Made by a program: the position numbers and the translations under genes. DNA of 64,000 nt, taken from NCBI GenBank assembly GCA_024758765.1, contig CP101406.1, positions 2,728,001 through 2,792,000 of the forward strand, given 5' to 3'. Source of the stretch: Mycobacterium sp. SVM_VP21. Its GTDB lineage: Bacteria > Actinomycetota > Actinomycetes > Mycobacteriales > Mycobacteriaceae. Positions 1 to 9,289 of this stretch are shown one piece after another. How positions within the stretch are numbered: the first letter of the stretch is position 1; the number at the start of each line of letters is the position of its first letter. Below the pieces are notes generated by a model. It searched no databases and had not been told where the DNA came from. It was given only the letters and a program-made list of their open reading frames with translations.

Positions 1-1
1 T

Positions 2-1858
2 GTGGTGGAGCTGACGTTGGCGCTGCACCGGGTGTTCGACTCCCCGCACGACCCGATCATCTTCGACACCGGGCATCAGGCCTACGTGCACAAGATGCTG
101 ACCGGACGCAGCCGCGACTTCGACACCCTGCGCAAGAAGGGCGGGCTGTCGGGTTACCCGTCGCGCGCCGAGAGCGAGCACGACTGGGTGGAGTCCAGCC
201 ACGCCAGCTCGGCGCTGTCCTACGCCGACGGCCTGGCCAAAGCCTTCGAGCTCACCGGACACCGCAACCGGCACGTGGTGGCCGTCGTCGGTGACGGCGC
301 CCTGACCGGCGGGATGTGCTGGGAGGCGCTCAACAACATCGCCGCAGGCAACCGCCCGGTGGTGGTCGTGGTCAATGACAACGGCCGTAGCTACGCGCCC
401 ACCATCGGTGGCTTCGCCGACCACCTGGCCGCACTGCGGCTGCAGCCCGCCTACGAGCGCCTGCTGGAGCGAGGCCGCACGGCGATCCGCGGGGTGCCGG
501 TCGTCGGGGAACTCGGCTACCAGGTGATCCACAGCTTCAAAGCGGGGCTCAAAGATGCACTGGCGCCGCAGGCGCTCTTCACCGACCTCGGCCTGAAATA
601 CCTGGGCCCGATCGACGGTCATGACGAGGCCGCGGTGGAATCCGCGCTGCGCCGCGCACGGGGCTTCGGCGGGCCGGTGATCGTGCACGTGGTCACCCAA
701 AAGGGCAAGGGCTACGGCCCGGCCGAGAACGACGAGGCCGAGCAGATGCACGCCTGCGGGGTGATCGACCCGCTGACGGGCAACGCCACCGAAACCGCCG
801 GACGCGGCTGGACGGCGGTGTTCTCCGACGCGCTCATCGAGTACGGCACCAAGCGCCGTGATGTCGTCGCCATCACCGCCGCGATGCCGGGCCCCACGGG
901 GCTCGCGCCGTTCGGACAGCGCTTTCCTGATCGGATGTTCGACGTCGGAATCGCCGAGCAACATGCGATGACGTCCGCGGCCGGCCTGGCTATGGGTGGC
1001 CTGCACCCGGTGGTGGCGGTGTATTCGACGTTCCTCAACCGTGCCTTCGACCAGCTCGTGATGGACGTCGCGCTGCACAAGCTGCCGGTGACGCTGGTGT
1101 TGGACCGGTCCGGGATCACCGGGCCCGACGGCGCCAGTCATAACGGCATGTGGGATCTGTCGGTGCTGGGGATCGTGCCCGGAATCCGGGTGGCCGCACC
1201 TCGCGACGGCATCCGGCTGCGCGAAGAGCTCGGCGAAGCGCTCGACATCCATGACGGGCCCACCGCATTGCGATTCCCCAAAGGGGATGTGGGCGAAGAC
1301 ATTCCCGCCATCGAGCGGCGCGCTGGGGTGGACCTGCTGGCGGTCCCGGCCGACGGGTTGCCGCAAGACGTCCTGCTGGTCGCGGTCGGCGCGTTCGCGC
1401 CCATGGCGTTGGCGGTGGCCGACCGGCTGCACAACCAGGGCATCGGGGTGACGGTCATTGACCCGCGGTGGGTGCTTCCGGTGCCGGAGGTGCTCGTCGA
1501 GATGGCCGGCGCACACAAGCTGGTGGTCACCTGCGAGGACAACGGCGTGGCCGGCGGTATCGGCTCGGCGGTCTCGGCGGCGCTGCGGCGCGCCGACATC
1601 GACGTGCCCTGCCGCGACGTGGGGCTGCCGCAGCGTTTCTACGACCACGCCTCGCGCGGGCAGCTGCTGGCCGAGGTCGGTCTGACCGCCCAGGATGTGG
1701 CCCGCCAGATCACCGGCTGGGTGGCGGCGATGGGCGCCTGCAACTGCGTCGACGAGGTGTCAGCGAGCGGCTGGACCAGTTCGCGCCCGGACGGGCGGCC
1801 AGATCATGTCGAACAACCACGCGAACACGAACGTGTAAACGAGGAAGAAGGCCAGTAG
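2..1858 (+). CDS. dxs: 1-deoxy-D-xylulose-5-phosphate synthase, 5-prime truncated by the window edge
   Basis: First enzyme of the MEP isoprenoid pathway: it condenses pyruvate and glyceraldehyde 3-phosphate using thiamine diphosphate. The visible 618 residues begin just inside the N-terminal domain ([12 protein letters not shown]), so roughly 45 residues lie outside the window. The [16 protein letters not shown] stretch is the ThDP/Mg motif, DVGIAEQHA carries the catalytic Glu region of the pyrimidine domain, and the transketolase C-terminal domain ends near ITGWV. About 40 further residues follow ([13 protein letters not shown] and on) which I do not expect from the family. The last 99 bases overlap the convergent PACE gene, suggesting that an original stop codon was lost. 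Identity is certain; the tail is odd. Confidence 0.95.
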   Translation: MVELTLALHRVFDSPHDPIIFDTGHQAYVHKMLTGRSRDFDTLRKKGGLSGYPSRAESEHDWVESSHASSALSYADGLAKAFELTGHRNRHVVAVVGDGALTGGMCWEALNNIAAGNRPVVVVVNDNGRSYAPTIGGFADHLAALRLQPAYERLLERGRTAIRGVPVVGELGYQVIHSFKAGLKDALAPQALFTDLGLKYLGPIDGHDEAAVESALRRARGFGGPVIVHVVTQKGKGYGPAENDEAEQMHACGVIDPLTGNATETAGRGWTAVFSDALIEYGTKRRDVVAITAAMPGPTGLAPFGQRFPDRMFDVGIAEQHAMTSAAGLAMGGLHPVVAVYSTFLNRAFDQLVMDVALHKLPVTLVLDRSGITGPDGASHNGMWDLSVLGIVPGIRVAAPRDGIRLREELGEALDIHDGPTALRFPKGDVGEDIPAIERRAGVDLLAVPADGLPQDVLLVAVGAFAPMALAVADRLHNQGIGVTVIDPRWVLPVPEVLVEMAGAHKLVVTCEDNGVAGGIGSAVSAALRRADIDVPCRDVGLPQRFYDHASRGQLLAEVGLTAQDVARQITGWVAAMGACNCVDEVSASGWTSSRPDGRPDHVEQPREHERVNEEEGQ

Positions 1859-2191
1859 TCCGGCCTCGAGGCTCAAAGCCTGCAGCAGGGAAACCTTGAG
1901 GGTCCAGGCGACGATCGGCAACAGCAGCACCACCAGGCCACCTTCGAAGCCGATGGCGTGCACGATCCGGCGGCCCACCGTGCGGGTCGCGCAGTCCTGC
2001 CGGCGCTCCCATGCCTCGAACACGGTGGTCCAAACGTAGTTCCACACCACCGCGACTGTTGATGCTGCTACTGCCACGGCACCTGAACTGCCGCCGCCGA
2101 ACCCCAGCACGGTCAGTCCGACAGTGGTCAGCGCAACGGCGACAAGCTCGTAGCTGATGACGTAGACGATGCGACGAAAGGCCGGTGACAC
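1760..2191 (-). CDS. PACE-type (bacterial transmembrane pair) efflux-like membrane protein
   Basis: A 143-residue inner-membrane protein with four predicted hydrophobic segments arranged as two pairs. Each pair has the family-type sequence with a conserved polar patch at its end ([16 protein letters not shown] after helix 2, [10 protein letters not shown] after helix 4). Members of the proteobacterial antimicrobial compound efflux family export biocides such as chlorhexidine, but the substrate here is unknown. The start is GTG at 2191, preceded by a strong GGGAGGA ribosome site. Its last 33 codons overlap the end of dxs tail to tail. No operon partner is visible on the same strand. Confidence 0.8.
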   Translation of the reverse strand: MSPAFRRIVYVISYELVAVALTTVGLTVLGFGGGSSGAVAVAASTVAVVWNYVWTTVFEAWERRQDCATRTVGRRIVHAIGFEGGLVVLLLPIVAWTLKVSLLQALSLEAGLLAFFLVYTFVFAWLFDMIWPPVRARTGPAAR

Positions 2192-2338
2192 GAGGTCCTC
2201 CCAGAAAAATCAACCATGGGAAGTCCTTGACGGTTCGCGTCCACGGTTAGCGTGACGTGAGAAGCGCTGGCCGAACACTGAATACGGCTGCTCCCTCGGC
2301 AGTCTAGCAACAGCTGTGCTGAGCACCCGGTAGCCCGG

Positions 2339-3592
2339 CTAGGCGTGGCCGAGAGCTTGCGCCAGCACCGACACCGTCAGCTCACGCTGCCAGGGACGTG
2401 CGCCGCCGGCGACCAAGAACTCCTCGATCACCTCTGCTGCGCCCGATGCCACCGGTTTCCAATCCCAGCACAGCCGGCGCACCAGTTCGGGGGTGATCAG
2501 GTTCTCGGTCGGCACGTGCACCTGCTCGGATACGGCACCCAGCGCGGCGCGGGCGGCCTCCAGTCGTGCGGCGGCCTCGGGCTTGCGCCGCGCCCAGCGC
2601 GATGGCGGCGGTGGGCCGCTGGCGGATTCGCTGGCTTCCAGCGGCTCGGGGTTGTCGCGTGCCGCGGCCAGCGCGGCCAGCCAGGTCGCCGCGCTGCGAC
2701 GTTGTTTGGGTCCGCCGAACACCGGCAGGGCAAGCAGCTCTGCGACGGTGGTGGGGTTGGCGACGGCCGCAGCGATGATCGCCGAGTCGGGCAGGATGCG
2801 TCCGGGCGCGATGTCACGGCGCGCAGCGATCTGGTCGCGGACCGTCCAAAGCTCTCGGACGGCGGCCAGGCCGCGCCGATCGCGGACCTTGTGAATGCCC
2901 GATGTACGCCGCCAGCGGTCCCGGCGTGTCGTGGTGGTGAAGTCGGTCACCCGGACGTGATTGAACTCCTGTGCCGCCCAGTCGGTTTTGCCCTGCTCGG
3001 CCAGCACTTCAGCGACCGCCTGGCGCAGTTCGATGAGCACCTCGACGTCGAGCGCCGCATAGTTGAGCCAATCGGCAGGCAGCGGTCGCTTCGACCAGTC
3101 GGCGGCGCCGTGGCCCTTGGCCAGGCCCAGTCCCAACAGTCGCTGCACCATCGCGGCCAGGTTGACCCGGTCGAAGCCGGCCAGCCGCCCGGCCAGTTCG
3201 GTGTCGTACAGCGCCTTGGGCCACATGCCGACCTCGGCCAAGCAGGCCAGGTCTTGGTCGGCGGCGTGCAGAATCCACTCGTCGTCGTCGAGCACCTCGG
3301 CGACTGGGCGCAGCAGGGCAGCGGGATCCTCGCCGGCGCCGACCGGATCGATCAGCACCGTACCGGCACCCGCTCGACGGATCTGGATGAGGTAGGCCCG
3401 GTTGGAGTAACGGAAGCCCGACGCCCGCTCGGCATCCACGGCGAACGGGCCGTGACCGCCTGCCAGCAGGTCGGCGGCGGCACCGATCTGCCTGCCGGTG
3501 ACCGACACCTCCGGCACCCCGTCGGCAGGATGCGGCAGCGGTGTCGGCTCGGGCTCTTCGGTGACGGCCGGTTCGGTGTTCTGCTCGGACAT
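2339..3592 (-). CDS. rnd: Ribonuclease D (3-5 exonuclease with HRDC domain)
   Basis: A 417-residue DEDD-family exoribonuclease that trims 3-prime ends of stable RNA precursors. DEDD exonuclease motifs are visible at FAVDAE (motif I), ILHAADQDL (motif II) and YAALDVEVL (motif III, Tyr/Asp). The C-terminal third is an HRDC-like helical region with LPDSAII. The open frame extends 86 codons further upstream, but the ATG at 3592 (MSEQNTEP) lies two bases after the stop of the DUF3000 gene and matches the usual N-terminus, so I chose it. It forms a two-gene unit with DUF3000, as in M. tuberculosis Rv2680-Rv2681. Confidence 0.92.
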   Translation of the reverse strand: MSEQNTEPAVTEEPEPTPLPHPADGVPEVSVTGRQIGAAADLLAGGHGPFAVDAERASGFRYSNRAYLIQIRRAGAGTVLIDPVGAGEDPAALLRPVAEVLDDDEWILHAADQDLACLAEVGMWPKALYDTELAGRLAGFDRVNLAAMVQRLLGLGLAKGHGAADWSKRPLPADWLNYAALDVEVLIELRQAVAEVLAEQGKTDWAAQEFNHVRVTDFTTTTRRDRWRRTSGIHKVRDRRGLAAVRELWTVRDQIAARRDIAPGRILPDSAIIAAAVANPTTVAELLALPVFGGPKQRRSAATWLAALAAARDNPEPLEASESASGPPPPSRWARRKPEAAARLEAARAALGAVSEQVHVPTENLITPELVRRLCWDWKPVASGAAEVIEEFLVAGGARPWQRELTVSVLAQALGHA

Positions 3593-3594
3593 CT

Positions 3595-4176
3595 TCAGAC
3601 GCGGGTTCGCGAGCTCAGATCGGTGATCCCGACCGGCGGTAGGCCCGCGGCGTGTTCCAGCACCTCGCAGAAGGCCTGGACATGTGTGCCCAGCTCCGGG
3701 GTGGTCGCGGTCCACGACGCGCGCAGCTCCAGCTGGTGACCCCGCGGCGGGCCGGAGATGTCGCCGTACCGAACTGACGTGGTGGCGGTGACGGTCCCAC
3801 CCAATGCGGTGACGTGTTCGGTGCGGGCGCCCAGCGCCTCGACGAGCCAACTCCAGGCGACCTCGGGCAGCAGCGGGTCGATCGCCTCGTGCGGGTCCAG
3901 GTCGGCCTGAATGAAGGCCACCATCCGCATGGTGCCGTCCCAGGCGTCGGTGCCGTCGGGGTCATACAGCAGGATCAACCGGCCGAAGGCATCGCCGTCG
4001 GAGTCTTCCGGGACGAAGTCGGTCTCGGGATGCTTGACCTCGGCGCCCAGCGCATAGCTGTAGGGCGCCAGGCGCTGCGGTGGCCGGATCGGGCCCAACT
4101 CGATCTCCGACCGCACGGTCGCGGCGTGCATCGTTGCCACCGCTTCCCGAAAGGGGGCAGGCTCGGCTGATGTCAC
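3595..4176 (-). CDS. DUF3000 family protein
   Basis: A 193-residue actinobacterial protein of unknown function, conserved next to rnd (Rv2680-like). It has no signal peptide or membrane segment. It is rich in acidic residues in the first half (VPEDSDGDAFGR) and ends with a compact alpha/beta region (THVQAFCEVLEHAAG). The start is GTG at 4176 with AAGGAG nine bases upstream. It ends two bases before rnd, so the two are probably translated from one message, suggesting but not proving a link to RNA turnover. I see no catalytic motif. Confidence 0.85.
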   Translation of the reverse strand: MTSAEPAPFREAVATMHAATVRSEIELGPIRPPQRLAPYSYALGAEVKHPETDFVPEDSDGDAFGRLILLYDPDGTDAWDGTMRMVAFIQADLDPHEAIDPLLPEVAWSWLVEALGARTEHVTALGGTVTATTSVRYGDISGPPRGHQLELRASWTATTPELGTHVQAFCEVLEHAAGLPPVGITDLSSRTRV

Positions 4177-4522
4177 TGGTGCCGCTCCTTAACTGATTGC
4201 TGTGCGCCGCGTCGCCAGCGGCCGGCACACCAGGTTCTGTTGCGCACCGCCGCGACGCGGGTCACCGAATCTCACGCTAACCCCCGGCGCCGGTCGGCGT
4301 AGACAGGCGCGCCGAATAGGCGGTTCGGCGAGGCTCGCCGGAGCTGGCCCGGAGGGGCGGCGGAGGTGAGGGGAAGCCGGGACCGCCGTAGGAGACGGCT
4401 CGGTTCGGCGAGGCGCGCCGGAGGTGGCCCGGAGGGGCGGCGGAGGTGAGGGGAAGCCGGGACCGCCGCAGGAAACGGCACGATTCGGCCTGCCCTGAGC
4501 GGGCGTGGCAGCATTGAGCGCG
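4177..4522. other. Intergenic region between divergent DUF3000 and hemE units
   Basis: 346 bases without a credible gene. It must hold the promoters of the leftward DUF3000-rnd unit and the rightward heme operon. More than half of it is occupied by an 80-bp tandem repeat. I could not identify an unambiguous -10/-35 pair for hemE; the repeat ends about 33 bases before the hemE start. Confidence 0.7.
4321..4490. repeat. 80-bp tandem repeat, 2.1 copies, upstream of hemE
   Basis: Copy 1 is 4321-4400 and copy 2 is 4401-4480, with about five mismatches between them. A third copy starts at 4481 (cgattcggcc) and breaks off. The unit is very GC-rich and purine-biased on the plus strand (ggcggaggtgaggggaagcc). 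Its size falls in the range of mycobacterial interspersed repetitive units, but I cannot assign it to a named MIRU family. Such arrays often vary in copy number between strains. Confidence 0.9.
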
Positions 4523-5572
4523 ATGAGTGCCCGTCGTGAACTGCCTGATTCCCCGTACCTGGCCGCCGCTAACGGCCAGCAACCCAACCGGATGCCGGTC
4601 TGGTTCATGCGCCAGGCCGGCCGATCCCTGCCGGAATACCGTGAGCTGCGCGCCGAGCACAGCATGCTCGCTGCCTGCTTTGACCCCGAACTGGTCTGCG
4701 AGATCACGCTGCAGCCGGTGCGCCGCCATGACGTCGACGCGGCGATCCTGTTTTCCGACATCGTGGTTCCGCTGCGCGGCGCCGGGGTGGATCTGGACAT
4801 CGTCCCCGATGTCGGACCGGTGATCGGCAACCCGGTACGTAACGCGAGTGACGTCGCCGCCCTGCGGCCGTTGGACCCGCAGCAGGTGACCGCCGTAGCA
4901 GCAGCGGTATCGCTGCTGGTGGACGCGCTCGGAACGGTGCCGCTGATCGGCTTCGCCGGCGCCCCGTTCACCATGGCCTCCTACCTGGTCGAGGGCGGGC
5001 CCAGCCGGACCCATGCCCGCACCAAGGCGATGATGCTGGCCGACCCAAACACCTGGCATGAATTGATGACGCGGCTCACGGACCTGACCATTGCGTTTCT
5101 GACGGTGCAACTCGACCACGGTGTGGACGCCATTCAGTTGTTCGATTCTTGGGCCGGAACGCTGTGCCTGGCCGACTACCGGCGCTTCGTGGCGCCGCAC
5201 AGTGCCCGGGTGTTCGCCACACTCGCCGACCGGGAGGTGCCGATGACGCACTTCGGCGTGCAGACCGGCGAGCTGTTGGGTGAGATGGCGGCCACCGGAG
5301 CCACGGTCGTCGGGGTGGACTGGCGTACCTCGCTGACCGACGCCGCAGCCCGGGTGGGCGCCGGTCGGGCCTTGCAGGGCAACCTGGACCCGGCGGTGCT
5401 GCTGGCGGGCTGGCCGGCCGTGGAGCGTGCCGCCACGGCCGTCGTAGCCGACGGCCGTGCCGCGGTTGCTGCCGGAGCGTCCGGGCACGTGTTCAACCTC
5501 GGACACGGCGTACTGCCGGAAACCGACCCCGGGGTGCTGACCGACCTGGTATCGCTGGTTCATTCATTGTGA
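4523..5572 (+). CDS. hemE: Uroporphyrinogen III decarboxylase
   Basis: Cytosolic enzyme that removes four carboxyls from uroporphyrinogen III to give coproporphyrinogen III. 349 residues, full length. The N-terminal signature [16 protein letters not shown] and the second signature [17 protein letters not shown] are present. The catalytic Asp lies in [10 protein letters not shown], and [15 protein letters not shown] closes the protein. The frame is open from a GTG at 4505, but the ATG at 4523 ([15 protein letters not shown]) fits the mycobacterial family start. Its stop overlaps the GTG of hemY by four bases, and hemQ follows, so the three form a heme operon. Confidence 0.95.
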   Translation: MSARRELPDSPYLAAANGQQPNRMPVWFMRQAGRSLPEYRELRAEHSMLAACFDPELVCEITLQPVRRHDVDAAILFSDIVVPLRGAGVDLDIVPDVGPVIGNPVRNASDVAALRPLDPQQVTAVAAAVSLLVDALGTVPLIGFAGAPFTMASYLVEGGPSRTHARTKAMMLADPNTWHELMTRLTDLTIAFLTVQLDHGVDAIQLFDSWAGTLCLADYRRFVAPHSARVFATLADREVPMTHFGVQTGELLGEMAATGATVVGVDWRTSLTDAAARVGAGRALQGNLDPAVLLAGWPAVERAATAVVADGRAAVAAGASGHVFNLGHGVLPETDPGVLTDLVSLVHSL

Positions 5573-6930
5573 CCACGTCGTACTGCGTCGTCGGGGGCGG
5601 AATCTCCGGTCTGGCCGCCGCCCACCGCCTGCGGGCGACACTCGGTGACGCAGTCGACATCACCATCTTCGATCCGGCCGATCGGCTCGGCGGGCTGTTG
5701 CGCACCGAGACCCTGGGCGGGATCGGGGTGGACGTAGGTGCTGAGGCGTTCGTCGCCCGGCGGCCCGAGGTCCCGGCCCTGTTGGCCGAGCTGGGTTTGG
5801 CCGATCGGCAGCGCGGTACCACCGGAGTGCGGCCGTTGCTGTACAGCCGCCGGCTGCTGCACCGGCTGCCGGCGGACACCCTCAGCGGGATTCCGTCCTC
5901 GCCGGAGTCGATGGCCGGGCTGGTCGACAACGAGACCCTCGCCCGGATCGCCGGCGAACCCAGCCGCCCGTTGGCGTTCGAACTAGGCAGCGATCCGGCG
6001 CTGGGAGCACTGGTGGCCGACCGTTTCGGGGCACAGGTGGTCGCCTGCTCGGTGGATCCGCTGATCGGCGGGGTGTACGCGGGTTCGGCGGCAACCGTCG
6101 GACTGCGCTCGGCGGTCCCGGGCCTGGCCACCCTGCTCGATGAAGGCGCATCCAGCCTGACCGAGGCCGTGCGGCGGGCACTGCCCACGACCACCGGTGC
6201 GCCGGTGTTCGGCGCGATCACGGGCGGGTATCAGGTGCTGGTGAACGCGCTGGTGCGCAGCGCCAGGCCGCGCTGGGTGCAGTCGGCGGTGACCCAGATC
6301 GACCCGGCCGGCGACGGATGGCTGTTACGAGACGCCAGTGGCGGCCATCATCGCGCCGACCGGGTGGTGGTCGCGGTGCCCGCCCCCGTGCTGGCCCGGC
6401 TGGCCACCGGCTTCGCGCCGCGTGCCGCGGCAGCGGCCAGCCGGATCGGCAACGCATCGTCGGTGGTGGTGGCAATGGCGGTACCCGCCGGTGCGGCGTT
6501 CCCGAACAACTCCGGCGTACTGGTTGCCACCGGGGAACGGCTGCACGCCAAGGCGATTACCCTGACGTCGCGGAAATGGGGCGACCGGGGGTACGGCGGC
6601 AGGGTCGAGGTGCTGCGCTTGTCGTTCGGTCGGTTCGGCGACCCCCGCACCAGCGCCTCCGACGCGGAGCTGGTGGCGTGGTCGATGCAGGACCTGGAGG
6701 CCGTCTTCGGCGTCACGGTGGACCCCATCGACGTGCGCGTTCAGCGCTGGCCTGCGGCGATGCCGCAATATCGGCCCGGACACGCCGCCCTGGTAACCGG
6801 ACTGCGCGCCGCGCTGCCACCGACCGTGGCCGTCGCCGGCAATTACCTCGACGGCATCGGGGTACCGGCCTGCATCGCCGCGGCCGACCGGGCCGTGGCA
6901 GCGGTGATCAGCGCCACCCCGGCGCCCTAG
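5569..6930 (+). CDS. hemY: Coproporphyrinogen III oxidase (HemY/CgoX type)
   Basis: 453-residue FAD enzyme that oxidises coproporphyrinogen III to coproporphyrin III, with O2 as acceptor, in the coproporphyrin-dependent branch used by Actinobacteria. The dinucleotide-binding motif [13 protein letters not shown] is at residues 9-21, followed by the FAD-contact region [10 protein letters not shown]. The C-terminus has the expected [15 protein letters not shown] segment. The GTG start overlaps the hemE stop (GTGA). Older annotations call this protoporphyrinogen oxidase; the adjacent hemQ makes coproporphyrinogen the better substrate assignment. Confidence 0.93.
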   Translation: MTTSYCVVGGGISGLAAAHRLRATLGDAVDITIFDPADRLGGLLRTETLGGIGVDVGAEAFVARRPEVPALLAELGLADRQRGTTGVRPLLYSRRLLHRLPADTLSGIPSSPESMAGLVDNETLARIAGEPSRPLAFELGSDPALGALVADRFGAQVVACSVDPLIGGVYAGSAATVGLRSAVPGLATLLDEGASSLTEAVRRALPTTTGAPVFGAITGGYQVLVNALVRSARPRWVQSAVTQIDPAGDGWLLRDASGGHHRADRVVVAVPAPVLARLATGFAPRAAAAASRIGNASSVVVAMAVPAGAAFPNNSGVLVATGERLHAKAITLTSRKWGDRGYGGRVEVLRLSFGRFGDPRTSASDAELVAWSMQDLEAVFGVTVDPIDVRVQRWPAAMPQYRPGHAALVTGLRAALPPTVAVAGNYLDGIGVPACIAAADRAVAAVISATPAP

Positions 6931-6965
6931 CGACCTTCACAGCGCATCGTGGCAGCATATGGGCC

Positions 6966-7667
6966 ATGGCGCACCTCGACTACGACAAGCTGAACTCCAC
7001 CCTCCGCTACGTGATGTTCTCGGTGTTCTCGGTGAATCCGGGTGGACTCGACGCAGGTACCGAGACCCGCGAGGCGATCGCCGACCAGGTCGCCACCTTC
7101 TTGAAGCAGCAGGAAGAGCGCGGCGTGGTGGTCCGCGGGGTGTACGACGTCGCCGGCCTGCGCGCCGACGCCGACTTCATGATCTGGACTCACGCCGAGC
7201 GCATCGAAGATCTGCAGGCCACCTACGCCGGGTTCCGCCGCACCGCACTGGGCCGGGTCTGCGAGCCGGTGTGGAGCAGCGTGGCGTTGCACCGGCCGGC
7301 CGAGTTCAACCGGAGTCACGTCCCGGCGTTCATCGCCGGTGAACCCGCAGGTGCCTACGTCTGCGTATACCCCTTCGTGCGGTCGCTCGAGTGGTACGTC
7401 CTGCCCGAAGAAGACCGCCGCAGGATGCTGGCCGAGCACGGCATGGCGGCCCGCGAGTACAAGGATGTGCGCGCCAACACCGTGCCCGCGTTCGCGCTCG
7501 GTGACTACGAGTGGATTCTGGCGTTCGAGGCGCCCGAACTCGACCGGATCGTCGACCTGATGCGCGACCTGCGCAACACCGAGGCCCGGTTGCATGCCCG
7601 GGAGGAAACCCCGTTCTTCACCGGCCCCCGGGTCGAGGTCGAGCAACTGGTGGCTTCGCTGCCGTAA
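6966..7667 (+). CDS. hemQ: Coproheme decarboxylase
   Basis: 233-residue chlorite-dismutase-fold protein that performs the last heme step, the peroxide-driven decarboxylation of coproheme III to heme b. The catalytic Tyr lies in [14 protein letters not shown], and the proximal His region is [11 protein letters not shown]. The true start is the ATG at 6966 ([19 protein letters not shown]); the frame runs far upstream but that part is an out-of-frame reading of hemY. The gap to hemY is 35 bases. HemQ, rather than a chlorite dismutase role, is indicated by family sequence and operon context. Confidence 0.94.
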   Translation: MAHLDYDKLNSTLRYVMFSVFSVNPGGLDAGTETREAIADQVATFLKQQEERGVVVRGVYDVAGLRADADFMIWTHAERIEDLQATYAGFRRTALGRVCEPVWSSVALHRPAEFNRSHVPAFIAGEPAGAYVCVYPFVRSLEWYVLPEEDRRRMLAEHGMAAREYKDVRANTVPAFALGDYEWILAFEAPELDRIVDLMRDLRNTEARLHAREETPFFTGPRVEVEQLVASLP

Positions 7668-7786
7668 CAGTCGATGCGACACCCGTCGCCATCTTGTCTA
7701 GATAGCAAGCATGGTGATACCTTCTGGAACGTTAAGCATTTTCTAAGGCTATGCCTTGGCTAGATCCTTTCGGAAGGTGTCGAGCT

Positions 7787-8863
7787 ATGCCCGGTCCCAC
7801 CTCGTCGCGCGCCTCGACGCACCGCTTCTCTGCCGCCGGCACTGCGCTGTTGACCGCCGGACTGATCGCCGCGAATCCGGCGGCAGTCCAGCTGCCCACC
7901 GTCCAGTTCGCCGACATTCTGCTGGCTGCTCAGGACATCGTCATGGACATCGTGCGGCACGCCGAGGATGCCCCGCCGGGCAACGAGCGGGTCACGTTCG
8001 CCCCGAGCTTCCCCGGGGCTGGAATCAGCGACAAGGGTGAGCAGGAAGCGCTCGACACCGCGCAGAAACTCCTCGATGCGATCGGTCTGGGCAAGGTCGC
8101 CGGAATCTTCTCCGGACCCGACACCGACTCGCAGGAAACCGCTTACCCGTTCGCCGATCTGATGGGGATCTCCCACGACGACATCGGAATTCTTAATGGG
8201 CTGACCGAAGTCGACGGCGGCCTCTACTCCGACTTGCCCAATCTCAGCCCGGCCGGGATCTTGTATGCCCTGTCCAGCGCGCTGTGGACGCTGGCGCTGC
8301 CGTCGGTGCTGCCCATCCCCGGCGCGCTGGACTACAACGGCTTGATCGTGCTCGACAAGTACAACGAAGCCATCAATGCGGTCTACAACCATGCGTTGGA
8401 CAACCCGGTGATCGGCGACAACGGCCAGATCAACGAGGCCGTGTTCAGCAGCTCCGCGGTCACGATGATCTGGGTGATGAACACGGTCAAGAACCCCGAC
8501 GTCGAAGTGCTGCTCAAGGGCCTGTTCGACGTCTCCTCGACCGGTGTGCCGCAGCCGCTGCCCAACGCTGGGATTGTTGAACTCAGCGGCAACCCCGAGG
8601 ACGGCTGGACGCTGGTCAACTGGGCCGGCCAGCCCGTTTCTACCGACATGGGCCTGCTGGGTGACGGATTCCTGCTCTGGCGCGATCTGGTTCTGCCGCC
8701 GCAGCTGGCGTCCCACGACGTTTTCGAAGCGATCCTGTCCGGGGACACCACCGCGATCGGCAACGCGTTGTTCGACGGCGTCGAGAACATCGCGGCGTCG
8801 CTGGGGCAGGTTCCGCTGCAGGCCTACAACATCCTCGAGGACATCTTCACCGGGCATTGGTAA
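7787..8863 (+). CDS. Secreted histidine-phosphatase-superfamily protein
   Basis: 358 residues with an N-terminal hydrophobic segment (SAAGTALLTAGLIAANPAA) typical of a Sec signal. Close behind it is an RHG-like catalytic motif, VRHAEDAPPGN, where the histidine of a branch-2-like histidine phosphatase would be phosphorylated; the nearby GISDKGEQEALD is also family-typical. The remaining two-thirds (PSVLPIPGALDYNGL and on) has no motif I recognise, apart from a possible second His at SHDVFEAI. An in-frame ATG at 7751 exists, but 7787 has a GGAAGG site upstream and gives a normal signal peptide. Phosphatase activity is inferred, and the substrate is unknown. It ends 18 bases from the convergent msrB. 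Confidence 0.7.
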   Translation: MPGPTSSRASTHRFSAAGTALLTAGLIAANPAAVQLPTVQFADILLAAQDIVMDIVRHAEDAPPGNERVTFAPSFPGAGISDKGEQEALDTAQKLLDAIGLGKVAGIFSGPDTDSQETAYPFADLMGISHDDIGILNGLTEVDGGLYSDLPNLSPAGILYALSSALWTLALPSVLPIPGALDYNGLIVLDKYNEAINAVYNHALDNPVIGDNGQINEAVFSSSAVTMIWVMNTVKNPDVEVLLKGLFDVSSTGVPQPLPNAGIVELSGNPEDGWTLVNWAGQPVSTDMGLLGDGFLLWRDLVLPPQLASHDVFEAILSGDTTAIGNALFDGVENIAASLGQVPLQAYNILEDIFTGHW

Positions 8864-8881
8864 GCGCCCGAAGACAGCCCG

Positions 8882-9289
8882 CTACGAGGGCGGTACCAAC
8901 CGCAGACAGATGCTGTTTATGCAGTAGCGCTGGTCGGTGGGGGTGGGGTAGCCCTCGCCGGTGAACACGTGGCCCAAATGGCTGTGGCAGGAGGCGCACA
9001 GCACCTCGGTGCGCCGCATCCCCAGTGAGTCATCCGAGCGCAGGATCACCGCGTCGGAGTCGGCCGGGTCGAAGAACGACGGCCAGCCGCAGTGCGAGTG
9101 GAATTTCTCTGTGCTGCGGAACAATTCGGCGCCACACGCCCGGCACTCATAGATGCCTTCGGTGGTGGTGTCGGTGTACTCGCCGATGTTGGGCGGCTCG
9201 GTGCCGGCGCGCCGCAGCACCGCGAACTCTTCGGGGGTTAGTTTCGCGCGCCATTCGTCGTCGGTGAGCGATACCTTGGGAGAGGTCAT
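8882..9289 (-). CDS. msrB: Peptide-methionine (R)-S-oxide reductase
   Basis: 135-residue cytosolic repair enzyme that reduces the R epimer of methionine sulfoxide in oxidised proteins. Two zinc-binding CxxC pairs are visible (CRAC and CASC), along with the catalytic RYCINS motif near the C-terminus. An additional Cys follows in SICLRL. The frame runs upstream into aftC, but the ATG at 9289 overlaps the aftC stop (ATGA), so it is translated as the second gene of an aftC-msrB message. Confidence 0.94.
   Translation of the reverse strand: MTSPKVSLTDDEWRAKLTPEEFAVLRRAGTEPPNIGEYTDTTTEGIYECRACGAELFRSTEKFHSHCGWPSFFDPADSDAVILRSDDSLGMRRTEVLCASCHSHLGHVFTGEGYPTPTDQRYCINSICLRLVPPS

Noticed and set aside
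2345..3739. 464-residue open frame opposite rnd and DUF3000
   Set aside because: Runs antisense across two recognised genes, with composition typical of the mirror frame of high-GC coding DNA, no domain and no ribosome site.
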